From positions 1 through 14,344 of the forward strand of contig CANFYD010000035.1 in assembly GCA_947450745.1 (NCBI GenBank): 14,344 nucleotides of DNA, given 5' to 3'. The notes under the pieces were generated by a model. It had not been told where the DNA came from. It did not search any database and saw only the letters and a program-made list of their open reading frames with translations. This stretch comes from Burkholderiales bacterium. GTDB taxonomy: Bacteria > Pseudomonadota > Gammaproteobacteria > Burkholderiales > Burkholderiaceae_C. Each line of letters starts with the position of its first letter. Positions within the stretch are counted from its first letter, which is position 1. The position numbers and the translations under genes are program-made. Positions 1 to 7,172 of the stretch are shown one piece after another.

Positions 1-2396
1 CCGCAGTGCCTGCACCTGCTGCCGCGCTGGCCCAAGCGATTCCGCCTGCGCCGGCTGCCCCCGCTGTGGCGGCGAGCCGACCACGTCCGGAGCCCAGGCC
101 AGTCGCCGTGCCACGGCCGCCAGCTCCTGTTGCTGCATCGGCATCGGCTTCGGCAAACCCGCCAGCCAGTGCCGCCGCAACGGCCGGCTCGCAATATCCC
201 GTCAAGTCCGGCGACACGCTGTACCGCGTGGCCACCAAAACGCAAGCCCCTGGCGTTTCTCTCGATCAAATGCTGGTGGGCCTTTACCGCAGCAACCCGG
301 ACGCTTTCGTCAACAACAATATGAACCGGCTGAAGGCCGGGGTGGTGTTGCAGGTGCCGGCCTCCGAGTCGCTGACGGCCGTGTCGCCGGCGCAAGCCCG
401 GCAAGTGATTCAGGCCCAAAGCGCCGACTTTGGTGCTTACCGCCAGCGCTTGGCTGCTGCCGTGCCGACGCTGAAACCTGAGGAAAGCCCGCAGCAGGCC
501 AAGGGCCGCGTGCAAGCCGCCGTGGAAGACCGCAAGGCGGTGGCAGCGACGCCTGACAAATTGACCCTCAGCAAGGCCGCCAGTGCCAACGCCGAGGCCA
601 AGGCGTCGAAGGACACCGAAAAGAAAGACGCCGCCGCTCGTGTGGCCGAGTTGCAGCGCAATGTGGAGGAACTGCAGAAGCTTTCCAGCGCGGCCAAGCC
701 TGCGCCCGCTGCCCCCACTGCTCCGACTGCGAAGGCCGCGCCCGCCGATGTCCCCGCCCCGGCTCCAACGGTGGTTGCCGTGGCCGTTCCCCCAGCGCCG
801 GCAGCTGCACCAGCCAGCGAGCCCAGCCCGTTGCCAACGACGGTGGTGGCCGTGCCTGTTCCAACACCCGTGCCGGTGGCTGCGGCAGCCAGCGCGGCTC
901 CGCCCGAACCGCAAACGCCCGAGCCTGGCCTGCTCGACCAACTGTTGGGCAGTTCGCTGCTGTTGCCGCTCGGCGGCGTGTTGCTGGCGGCCCTCGGCGC
1001 TTTGGGCTTTTACCGCCTGCGCAGCCGCAAGTCGGCCGCCCAGTCGGATACTGGCTTCAACGAAAGCAAGCTGCAACCTGATTCCTTCTTCGGTGCGACC
1101 GGCGGTCAGCGTGTGGACACGCGCGACGCTTCCGGGGCGGCGTCGTCGATGAACTATTCGCTCAGCCAACTGGACGCCATCGGCGATGTGGACCCGGTTG
1201 CCGAGGCCGACGTCTATCTGGCCTATGGGCGCGACCTGCAGGCCGAGGAAATTCTCAAGGAGGCCCTGCGCGCCAATCCGGAGCGGCTGGCCATCCGCCT
1301 CAAGCTGCTCGAGGTCTATGCCAAGCGCCGCGACACGAAGGGCTTCGAGCAACTGGCGATTCAGTTGTTTGCCGAGACCGAGGGGCGCGGTGGCGACTGG
1401 GAACTGGCACAGGAAATGGGCCGTCTGATCGATGCAGACAACCCGCTCTATCAGCCTGGCGGCATGCCCGGACAGGCCGGCAGCTCTCAAGACCTGCGCC
1501 CCGCAGCGATGGGGGTGATCGCTGCGGCAGCGCATTTGGCGACCGAGCCCCAGGGCCGTGACACCGAAGACAGCCGGCCGATGGGCGGGCCGGTCAGTGG
1601 CTTTGATCTTGACCTTGACCTCGATCTCGACGCACCCGCCCCGGTGTCGCCGTTCTCGATGGAGGCAACGCAGGCGATGGCCACGTCGGTCGAGCGCAGC
1701 ACGCCGCTGACGATGGATTTCGATCTGTCGGACGAGCCGCCGCCGGCGCCACCTGCGGCGGAGTCGATGTCCAGTCTGTCGTTTGATCTGGATGATTTCA
1801 GCTTGCTTGAAGGCGAGGACGCACCGCCCCCACCGGCCGAGGACAGGGGCAATGCGCTTGACTTCGACTTGTCCTCCATCGACTTGGCGCTGCCCGATCT
1901 GCCTGAAACTCCAGCCGCCGCCGCGCCCGCAGCATTGCAGTTGGATGAGTTTTCCTTCGATCTGTCGGATCAGCCTGCGGATGAGTTAGCCGAGGCGCTT
2001 TCTGAGGAGCTGCCCGAGGAGCTGCCGGCCGCTATCCCCGCCGCCGATTCGTTGGCGCTGGACGGCGAATTGCCGGATGAGTTTGCGCAATTGTTGAGGG
2101 ACAGCGAACTGAGCGAGAGTCCGGCGGAGGTGCCTGAGGTGCCCGAGGCACTCGACGTTGCCGCCGAGCTGCCGGCCGAGGCGTCGGCCAATGAGTCGGC
2201 CAATGCGGCAGCCGAGGCCTTCGATCCCTTCGCGGCCGATGACGAAGACCCGCTGATGCGGCAATTGGAGTTGGCCGATGAGTTCCGGCAAATCGGTGAT
2301 ACCGAGGGCGCTCGCGAAGTCTTGCAGGAGCTGATCGGCAAGGCCAGCGGGCCGGTACTCGAAAAGGCGCAGGCGCTGCTCGACGAATTGCGCTGA
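1..2396 (+). CDS. fimV: FimV-like peptidoglycan-binding inner-membrane protein, 5' end outside window
   Basis: FimV-family proteins are inner-membrane, peptidoglycan-associated scaffolds that influence type IV pilus assembly, polar protein placement and twitching motility. The frame is open from the first complete codon at position 3, so the signal peptide and true start are upstream; the GTG at 6 is not taken as the start. In order: an Ala/Pro-rich linker; a LysM-like domain (about 195-359; YPVKSGDTLYRVA, then NMNRLKAGVVLQVP); a variable Ala/Lys/Glu segment; a second Pro/Ala/Val linker; one hydrophobic membrane segment (about 946-1014) followed by RLRSRK; a TPR-like segment (about 1186-1370; AEADVYLAYGRDLQAEEILKEAL); a long acidic region with repeated FDL motifs; and the C-terminal FimV motif (2247-2393; DPLMRQLELADEFRQIGD). 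That architecture is diagnostic of FimV. In betaproteobacteria it usually lies just before truA, as here. The stop TGA is followed 16 nt later by a terminator. Confidence 0.93.
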   Translation, partial: AVPAPAAALAQAIPPAPAAPAVAASRPRPEPRPVAVPRPPAPVAASASASANPPASAAATAGSQYPVKSGDTLYRVATKTQAPGVSLDQMLVGLYRSNPDAFVNNNMNRLKAGVVLQVPASESLTAVSPAQARQVIQAQSADFGAYRQRLAAAVPTLKPEESPQQAKGRVQAAVEDRKAVAATPDKLTLSKAASANAEAKASKDTEKKDAAARVAELQRNVEELQKLSSAAKPAPAAPTAPTAKAAPADVPAPAPTVVAVAVPPAPAAAPASEPSPLPTTVVAVPVPTPVPVAAAASAAPPEPQTPEPGLLDQLLGSSLLLPLGGVLLAALGALGFYRLRSRKSAAQSDTGFNESKLQPDSFFGATGGQRVDTRDASGAASSMNYSLSQLDAIGDVDPVAEADVYLAYGRDLQAEEILKEALRANPERLAIRLKLLEVYAKRRDTKGFEQLAIQLFAETEGRGGDWELAQEMGRLIDADNPLYQPGGMPGQAGSSQDLRPAAMGVIAAAAHLATEPQGRDTEDSRPMGGPVSGFDLDLDLDLDAPAPVSPFSMEATQAMATSVERSTPLTMDFDLSDEPPPAPPAAESMSSLSFDLDDFSLLEGEDAPPPPAEDRGNALDFDLSSIDLALPDLPETPAAAAPAALQLDEFSFDLSDQPADELAEALSEELPEELPAAIPAADSLALDGELPDEFAQLLRDSELSESPAEVPEVPEALDVAAELPAEASANESANAAAEAFDPFAADDEDPLMRQLELADEFRQIGDTEGAREVLQELIGKASGPVLEKAQALLDELR
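1602..1970 (+). repeat. Repeated FDL(S/D)D acidic motifs within fimV, including a (GAY-CTY)4 tandem
   Basis: Within the acidic cytoplasmic part of FimV the tripeptide Phe-Asp-Leu recurs in frame at 1602, 1719, 1782, 1863 and 1956, mostly as FDLSD, FDLSS or FDLDD. The first copy runs into four Asp-Leu dipeptides encoded by 6-bp units (gatctt, gacctt, gacctc, gatctc; 1605-1628). The third-position differences among the units suggest an old or selected tandem, not a fresh slippage product. Confidence 0.7.
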
Positions 2397-2412
2397 TTCG
2401 AACGAAAATCAG

Positions 2413-2445
2413 AGGCACCCGGCCCGACCGGGTGCCTTTTCTTTT
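2413..2445 (+). terminator. Rho-independent terminator after fimV
   Basis: A perfect 10-bp stem (aggcacccgg at 2413-2422, ccgggtgcct at 2428-2437) with a 5-nt loop (cccga) is followed by tttctttt. It sits 16 nt after the fimV stop, so it should end fimV transcription. That leaves only 28 nt before truA. On the other strand the stem is followed by a weaker T run. Confidence 0.88.
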
Positions 2446-2473
2446 GGGAGCGATGAATGAATAGCGGCATGCG

Positions 2474-3274
2474 ATGCGGGTAGCGCTGGGAGTAAGTTTT
2501 CGTGGCCAGGCCTATCACGGCTGGCAGAGCCAGGCCGACCGCCAAACGGTGCAGGACGCGCTGGAGCGCGGTTTGAGCCAGTTCGCGGCCGCCCCGCTGC
2601 GCACCATTTGCGCGGGCCGCACCGACAGCGGTGTGCATGGGCTGAACCAGGTCGTGCATTTCGACACCGACATCAGCCGCGACGCCTCGTCCTGGGTACG
2701 GGGCAGCAACCGCTATTTGCCGCCGGATATCGCGATTCAATGGTGCGTGTTCCCGCCTGACGACTTTCATGCCCGCTTCGCCGCCCGTGGTCGGCGCTAT
2801 GCCTATTTGCTGCTGGAATCGGCCGTTCGGCCCGCGATCGAGTCGGGTGCGGTCGGTTGGGTGTTCCGTCCGCTCGATGTCGAAAAAATGCGCGCTGCGG
2901 CCGAGTTGCTGCTCGGCGAGCATGATTTCAGCTCTTTTCGCTCGTCCGAATGCCAGGCCGCGTCGCCAGTGAAAACCATCCGCGCCATCGAGATCAGTCG
3001 CCACGGCGCTTATTGGCGCTTCGACTTTGACGCCTCGGCTTTCCTGCATCACATGGTGCGTAATTTGATGGGCTGCCTGATTGCGGTGGGCAATGGCTCG
3101 CGTTCAAGCGACTGGTTGGCCACCGTGTTGGCAGCGTGCGACCGGCGGCTGGCCGCACCCACATTTCCCCCTGACGGCCTGTATTTTGTCGGGCCGTACT
3201 ACGATCCGGGCTTCCAAATTCCTGAACATTGCTCGGCCATGGACTGGCTGCCCGGACCCAAACCTGCCCTATGA
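2474..3274 (+). CDS. truA: tRNA pseudouridine(38-40) synthase TruA
   Basis: TruA isomerises uridines 38, 39 and 40 in the anticodon arm of many tRNAs. The 266-residue product carries the catalytic motif CAGRTDSGVHG with nucleophile Asp51, the YHGWQ motif at residues 14-18, the conserved aromatic in GRRYAYLL (Tyr109) and HHMVRN at 192-197. Length and motif order match bacterial TruA. ATG 2474 is the first in-frame start after a stop at 2462-2464. It has no close Shine-Dalgarno; GGGAG at 2446-2450 instead fits an 8-codon out-of-frame reading frame (2457-2483) that overlaps the truA start, so translation may be coupled. The stop TGA overlaps the trpF ATG, implying coupling to the trp genes. No promoter was recognised in the 28 nt between the fimV terminator and this gene. 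Confidence 0.97.
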   Translation: MRVALGVSFRGQAYHGWQSQADRQTVQDALERGLSQFAAAPLRTICAGRTDSGVHGLNQVVHFDTDISRDASSWVRGSNRYLPPDIAIQWCVFPPDDFHARFAARGRRYAYLLLESAVRPAIESGAVGWVFRPLDVEKMRAAAELLLGEHDFSSFRSSECQAASPVKTIRAIEISRHGAYWRFDFDASAFLHHMVRNLMGCLIAVGNGSRSSDWLATVLAACDRRLAAPTFPPDGLYFVGPYYDPGFQIPEHCSAMDWLPGPKPAL

Positions 3275-3942
3275 CCCGTACTCGCATCAAAATTTGTGGT
3301 TTGACTCGTGAGGCCGATGTGTTGGCCGCTGTCGAGGCCGGTGTCGACGCCATCGGCTTCGTGTTCTATCCCAAAAGCGCTCGTTTTGTGACGCCGGAGC
3401 GGGCCGCCGAGTTGGCCCGGTTGCTGCCGCCCTTCGTCACGCCGGTCGGCTTGTTCGTCAACGCTAGCGACGACGAGTTGGCGGCTGGACTGGCGGCGCT
3501 GCCCGACATGTTGTTGCAGTTCCATGGCGACGAATTGCCGCCGGACTGCGAGCGCGCTGCCCGGCCCTATCTGCGAGCCGCCCGCATGACGGACGGCTTC
3601 GATTTGTTAGACTTCGCCCAACAATTTGCAACAGCCCAAGCCATTCTGGTCGACGCCCACGTTGACGGCTATGGCGGCGGCGGAAAGGTCTTCGATTGGT
3701 CACTCATTCCAAAAAACGTGCCCCGTCCAGTCGTTTTGTCTGGTGGGTTGCATGCCGGAAATGTGCAGGCCGGGATTCTTCAGCTGCGGCCCTCGGCCGT
3801 TGATGTGAGCTCCGGCGTGGAAGAGGCCAAGGGCCTCAAAAGCGCCGTCATGATCCGTCAGTTCTGTGCTGCCGTCCGTCACGCCGATACGCTTGCTGCG
3901 CTTGACACGACGCGATCAGCCAATCCCGATCAGCAATTCTGA
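3271..3942 (+). CDS. trpF: Phosphoribosylanthranilate isomerase
   Basis: TrpF catalyses the Amadori rearrangement of N-(5'-phosphoribosyl)anthranilate to CdRP in tryptophan synthesis; it is a cytoplasmic (beta/alpha)8 barrel. Visible motifs are KICGLT with general base Cys9, DAIGFVFYPKSARFV near 26-40, LQFHGDE near 82-88, the catalytic general acid Asp128 in ILVDAHVDG, then GGGGKVFDW, LSGGL and the phosphate-binding VDVSSGVE near the end. It is 223 residues, normal for monofunctional TrpF. The frame is open further upstream (TTG at 3229), but ATG 3271 puts KICG at the usual place and creates the ATGA overlap with the truA stop, a strong sign of coupled translation. Gly replaces the commoner Thr/Ser in the phosphate-loop GG(T/S)G motif; this may be normal in its relatives. 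Confidence 0.97.
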   Translation: MTRTRIKICGLTREADVLAAVEAGVDAIGFVFYPKSARFVTPERAAELARLLPPFVTPVGLFVNASDDELAAGLAALPDMLLQFHGDELPPDCERAARPYLRAARMTDGFDLLDFAQQFATAQAILVDAHVDGYGGGGKVFDWSLIPKNVPRPVVLSGGLHAGNVQAGILQLRPSAVDVSSGVEEAKGLKSAVMIRQFCAAVRHADTLAALDTTRSANPDQQF

Positions 3943-3953
3943 AGAACCCCTCC

Positions 3954-5258
3954 ATGAAAACTTATCAACAACCCGATGCCCGTGGGCACTTCGGCCCAGT
4001 CAATGGCCAGACTTATGGCGGCAGCTTTGTGGCTGAAACCCTGGTGCACGCGCTCGACGAGCTGAAAGATGTCTACGAGCATTACAGCCGCGACCCCGAT
4101 TTCATCGCCGAATACAAAAAAGAGCTGGCGCATTTTGTCGGCCGCCCAAGCCCGATTTACCACGCTGACCGGCTCAGTCGTGAACTGGGTGGCGCGCAGA
4201 TATTTTTGAAGCGCGAGGACTTGAACCACACCGGCGCGCACAAGATCAACAACACGATCGGCCAGGCCTTGTTGGCCAAGCGCATGGGCAAGAAGCGCGT
4301 GATCGCTGAAACCGGTGCCGGCCAGCACGGCGTGGCCACCGCCACCATTTGCGCCCGCTACGGCATGGAATGCGTGGTCTACATGGGCAGCGAGGACGTC
4401 AAACGCCAGAGCCCCAATGTGTACCGCATGCATTTGCTCGGTGCCACGGTGGTGCCGGTGGAGTCCGGTTCGAAGACGTTGAAAGACGCGCTGAACGAGG
4501 CGATGCGCGATTGGGTCACCAACGTTGAATCAACGTTCTACATCATCGGCACGGTGGCCGGCCCGCACCCGTACCCGATGATGGTGCGCGACTTCCAACG
4601 CATCATCGGCGACGAATGTCTGGTGCAGATGCCTGAGATGATCGGGCGTCAGCCCGATGCGGTGATTGCCTGTGTCGGTGGCGGCAGCAATGCGATCGGC
4701 ATTTTCTATCCCTACATTGAGCACGCGGCAACGCGTTTGATCGGCGTCGAAGCGGCCGGCCTGGGCTTGGAAACCGGCAAGCATGCCGCGACCTTGTCGG
4801 CCGGCAGTCCGGGCGTGCTGCATGGCAACCGCACCTATCTTCTGCAGGACGACAACGGGCAGATCATCGAGACGCATTCGATTTCGGCCGGACTGGACTA
4901 TCCCGGCGTCGGCCCGGAGCATGCCTATCTGAAGGACATCGGCCGGGCCGAATACGTCAGCGTGACCGACGCAGAGGCGCTGACCGCCTTTCATCATCTG
5001 TGCCGCACCGAGGGCATCATCCCGGCGTTGGAATCCAGCCACGCGCTGGCTTATGCGATGAAGCTGGCACCCACCTTGTCCAGCGATCAGCATCTGTTGA
5101 TCAATTTGTCGGGGCGCGGTGACAAGGACATCGGCACGGTGGCCGACCTGTCGCAAGCCGAGTTTTATTGCCGACCGTCCTGTAAAGGGCAGTCGGTCAA
5201 GGGCGGCGAAAGCATTGTTTCTATGCCTTCGGCGGCTTCGAAGGGCGGTGCACGATGA
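3954..5258 (+). CDS. trpB: Tryptophan synthase beta chain, with extended C-terminus
   Basis: TrpB condenses indole with L-serine using PLP in the alpha2-beta2 tryptophan synthase complex, taking indole from TrpA through an internal tunnel. Visible are the PLP lysine in HTGAHKINN (Lys97), the catalytic glutamate in AETGAGQHG (Glu119), the phosphate-binding GGGSNAIG (242-249) and NLSGRGDKD near the end. The 434 residues exceed the usual roughly 400. The core ends near TVADL (residue 399), and a tail of about 35 residues follows, with CRPSCKGQSVKGGES and two cysteines (406, 410). The gene starts 11 nt after trpF, with only a weak purine patch (gaagaa) upstream. Its stop overlaps the trpA ATG as ATGA, so the 1:1 alpha and beta subunits are probably translationally coupled. 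Confidence 0.98.
   Translation: MKTYQQPDARGHFGPVNGQTYGGSFVAETLVHALDELKDVYEHYSRDPDFIAEYKKELAHFVGRPSPIYHADRLSRELGGAQIFLKREDLNHTGAHKINNTIGQALLAKRMGKKRVIAETGAGQHGVATATICARYGMECVVYMGSEDVKRQSPNVYRMHLLGATVVPVESGSKTLKDALNEAMRDWVTNVESTFYIIGTVAGPHPYPMMVRDFQRIIGDECLVQMPEMIGRQPDAVIACVGGGSNAIGIFYPYIEHAATRLIGVEAAGLGLETGKHAATLSAGSPGVLHGNRTYLLQDDNGQIIETHSISAGLDYPGVGPEHAYLKDIGRAEYVSVTDAEALTAFHHLCRTEGIIPALESSHALAYAMKLAPTLSSDQHLLINLSGRGDKDIGTVADLSQAEFYCRPSCKGQSVKGGESIVSMPSAASKGGAR
5171..5196 (+). other. Hairpin in the trpB 3' tail
   Basis: Sequences ccgaccgtcc (5171-5180) and gggcagtcgg (5187-5196) can form a stem of 10 positions with one C·A mismatch and one wobble around a 6-nt loop. No T run follows, so it is not a standard terminator. 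It could affect mRNA stability or trpA coupling, or it may simply reflect codon choice. Confidence 0.3.
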
Positions 5259-6055
5259 GCCGCATTCAAGCCACGTTCGAGCGCTTGGCCAGCGAGGGCC
5301 GCAAGGCCTTGATCCCCTTCGTCACCGCCGGTGATCCGTATCCCGACACCACCGTCCCGCTGATGCTGGCGATGGCCGAGGCCGGTGCCGATGTGATCGA
5401 GCTGGGCGTGCCGTTCTCCGACCCGATGGCCGATGGCCCGGTGATTCAGCGGGCGGCCGAGCGTGCGTTGAAGCAGGGCATCGGCATGCCGCAGGTGCTC
5501 AATGCGGTGCGTGAATTCCGCCTCAGCAACAACATCACGCCGGTGGTGTTGATGGGTTATGCCAACCCGGTCGAGCGTTACGGCATGGCCAGGTTTGTGC
5601 TGGACGCCAAGGCGGCCGGAGTGGACGGCGTGTTGGTGGTCGATTACCCGCCGGAGGAGTGCGAAGGTTTTGCGGCGCTGTTGAAGGCGCAAGACATGGA
5701 CCCGATCTTTCTGCTCGCACCCACCTCCACCGATGCGCGCATGCAGCGTGTGGGCCAAGTTGCCAGCGGCTATGTCTATTACGTGTCGCTCAAAGGCGTG
5801 ACCGGTGCGGGGCATTTGGACACGGCGGCGGTGGCGGCGATGATTCCGCGCATCCGGCGCTTTGTGTCGGTGCCGGTCGGCGTCGGTTTCGGTATTCGGG
5901 ATGCGGCCACGGCGCGCGCAGTGGCCGATGTGTCGGACGCGGTGGTGATCGGCTCCAAGCTGGTCGAATTGCTGGAGTCGGCAGCACGCGATAATGTGGC
6001 CGCGACGGGTGGCCAGTTCATCCGCGAGATCCGTGCCGCGTTGGATGCTGTTTAA
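5255..6055 (+). CDS. trpA: Tryptophan synthase alpha chain
   Basis: TrpA cleaves indole-3-glycerol phosphate to indole and glyceraldehyde-3-phosphate and passes indole to TrpB. The 266-residue product matches the family's length. The catalytic acids are at the positions known from Salmonella TrpA: Glu49 in VIELGVPFSDP and Asp60 in DPMADGP. FVTAGDP (22-28), VLMGYANP, YYVSLKGVTGAG and the phosphate-binding GVGFGIRD are also visible. The start is fixed by the ATGA overlap with trpB. It is followed by 43 nt before accD, a common neighbour of trpA in proteobacteria. Confidence 0.98.
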   Translation: MSRIQATFERLASEGRKALIPFVTAGDPYPDTTVPLMLAMAEAGADVIELGVPFSDPMADGPVIQRAAERALKQGIGMPQVLNAVREFRLSNNITPVVLMGYANPVERYGMARFVLDAKAAGVDGVLVVDYPPEECEGFAALLKAQDMDPIFLLAPTSTDARMQRVGQVASGYVYYVSLKGVTGAGHLDTAAVAAMIPRIRRFVSVPVGVGFGIRDAATARAVADVSDAVVIGSKLVELLESAARDNVAATGGQFIREIRAALDAV

Positions 6056-6098
6056 GCTCCGCCAAGGCGACTGAGAACATGAAACAAAGGAATCCGCG

Positions 6099-6968
6099 AT
6101 GAGTTGGCTTGAAAAACTGCTGCCGCCCAAGATGCAGCAAAGCACGGCCGAGCGTCGTACGGTGCCCGAGGGTTTGTGGATCAAATGTCCGTCTTGCGAA
6201 ACGGTGCTCTATAAAACCGACTTGGAGCAAAACATCAATGTTTGCCCCAAGTGCAGCCATCACCACCGCATTGGTGCGCGCGCGCGCCTGAACGCCTTTC
6301 TCGATGGCGAAGGTCGCTACGAGATCGGCCAAGAGGTGCTGCCGGTCGACCCCTTGAAGTTCAAGGACAGCAAGAAGTACCCGGATCGGCTGCGCGAGGC
6401 GTTGGAAAACACCGGTGAAACCGATGCCATGGTGGTGATGGGCGGGGCATTGATGACGATACCGGTCGTCGCCGCCTGTTTCGAATTCGACTTCATGGGT
6501 GGCTCGATGGGCTCGGTGGTCGGCGAGCGCTTTGTGCGAGGTGTTGAAACCGCCATCGAACAAAAAACGCCGTTCATCTGCTTCACGGCCACTGGCGGTG
6601 CCCGCATGCAAGAGGGCTTGCTCAGCCTGATGCAGATGGCCAAGACGAATGCGTCGCTGGGCCGCTTGGCGAAGGCCAAACTGCCCTACATCAGCGTGTT
6701 GACCGACCCGACGATGGGCGGCGTATCCGCCAGTTTTGCCTTCATCGGTGACGTGGTGATCGCCGAGCCGAAGGCCTTGATCGGCTTTGCCGGCCCGCGC
6801 GTGATCGAAAACACGGTGCGTGAAAAGTTGCCGGCCGGTTTTCAGCGCGCCGAATTCTTGATGGAGAAAGGTGCGATCGACATGATCGTCGACCGCCGCC
6901 AGCTGCGTGAAACGATTGCCCGCCAGATGGCGATGCTGCAGCGCATGAGTGTTGACGCTGTCGCCTGA
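6099..6968 (+). CDS. accD: Acetyl-CoA carboxylase carboxyltransferase subunit beta
   Basis: AccD pairs with AccA to move the carboxyl group from biotin on AccB to acetyl-CoA, giving malonyl-CoA for fatty-acid synthesis. The N-terminus (MSWLEKLLPPK) is typical. A four-cysteine zinc ribbon follows (Cys30, Cys33, Cys49, Cys52). The crotonase-like carboxyltransferase domain shows GGSMGSVVGERF, TGGARMQEG (about 165-172), DPTMGGVSASFA and ALIGFAGPRVIE. At 289 residues it is normal. ATG 6099 has a good ribosome-binding site, AAAGGA at 6086-6091 with 7 nt spacing. A 7-codon reading frame (6079-6102) ends across the accD start. In E. coli the carboxyltransferase zinc domain binds its own mRNA; whether that happens here cannot be seen. 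Its stop codon forms the left edge of the palindrome that follows. Confidence 0.98.
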   Translation: MSWLEKLLPPKMQQSTAERRTVPEGLWIKCPSCETVLYKTDLEQNINVCPKCSHHHRIGARARLNAFLDGEGRYEIGQEVLPVDPLKFKDSKKYPDRLREALENTGETDAMVVMGGALMTIPVVAACFEFDFMGGSMGSVVGERFVRGVETAIEQKTPFICFTATGGARMQEGLLSLMQMAKTNASLGRLAKAKLPYISVLTDPTMGGVSASFAFIGDVVIAEPKALIGFAGPRVIENTVREKLPAGFQRAEFLMEKGAIDMIVDRRQLRETIARQMAMLQRMSVDAVA

Positions 6969-7107
6969 GAGTGAGAGCTTTTTACTGCGCGGCCGCCATG
7001 CGTCGTTGGCCGGGTGCTCGGAATCCTCACGTACCTTGAGTACGCCCCGGTTCCTGTGCCCCGGCCGCCTAGCCTTCCGACCGCTCGCTACAAAAGCTCC
7101 CACCCTC
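6967..7107. repeat. Long imperfect palindrome in the accD–folC gap (possible dispersed intergenic repeat)
   Basis: The outer arms gagagtgagagctttt (6967-6982) and aaaagctcccaccctc (7092-7107) pair at 14 of 16 positions. Inside lies a well-paired core: ggccggg (7008-7014) with cccggcc (7060-7066), ggaatc (7020-7025) with ggttcc (7049-7054), and cgtac (7030-7034) with gtacg (7040-7044) closing a 5-nt loop. The symmetric internal loops and matched termini give about 141 bp of overall two-fold symmetry. No credible ORF is present and no T run follows. From memory, unchecked, the core motif with ggaatcctcacgtac facing gtacgc(t/c)ccggttcc recurs between genes in many betaproteobacterial genomes, which would make this one copy of a dispersed repeat. 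Confidence 0.65.
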
Positions 7108-7127
7108 TGACTGTCCGATCCCTTTGA

Positions 7128-7165
7128 ACGGCCAGGCCTCACAAGGTCTGGCCGTCTTGCTTTTT
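7128..7165 (+). terminator. Hairpin plus T5 run just before folC (terminator or attenuator)
   Basis: acggccaggcct (7128-7139) pairs with aggtctggccgt (7144-7155) over 12 bp with one G·T wobble around a 4-nt loop (caca). It is followed by cttgcttttt. The T run is displaced 5 nt from the stem, so strength is uncertain. It ends only 7 nt before the folC ATG, so it may either end the upstream transcript or act as a leader element of folC. Confidence 0.6.
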
Positions 7166-7172
7166 ACTGACG

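Noticed and set aside
583..1152. 189-codon plus-strand frame inside fimV
   Set aside because: The Arg/Pro-rich product is the out-of-frame reading of the fimV Ala/Pro linker.
1970..3052. 360-codon minus-strand frame across the fimV end and truA
   Set aside because: It runs through the fimV terminator and the truA catalytic motifs, and its Ser/Ala-rich product matches no family.
3229..3270. Upstream extension of trpF to TTG 3229
   Set aside because: ATG 3271 gives the usual TrpF N-terminus and an ATGA overlap with truA; the extension has no family match.
5165..6184. 339-codon minus-strand frame opposite trpA
   Set aside because: A shadow of trpA with atypical composition and no motif.
6998..7039. 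13-codon ORF inside the accD–folC palindrome
   Set aside because: It lacks a ribosome-binding site and lies in a palindromic core; more likely a chance reading of the repeat.
6018..7142. 374-codon minus-strand frame across accD and the accD–folC gap
   Set aside because: It shadows accD and the palindrome; the product is Arg/His/Gln-rich with no recognisable domain.
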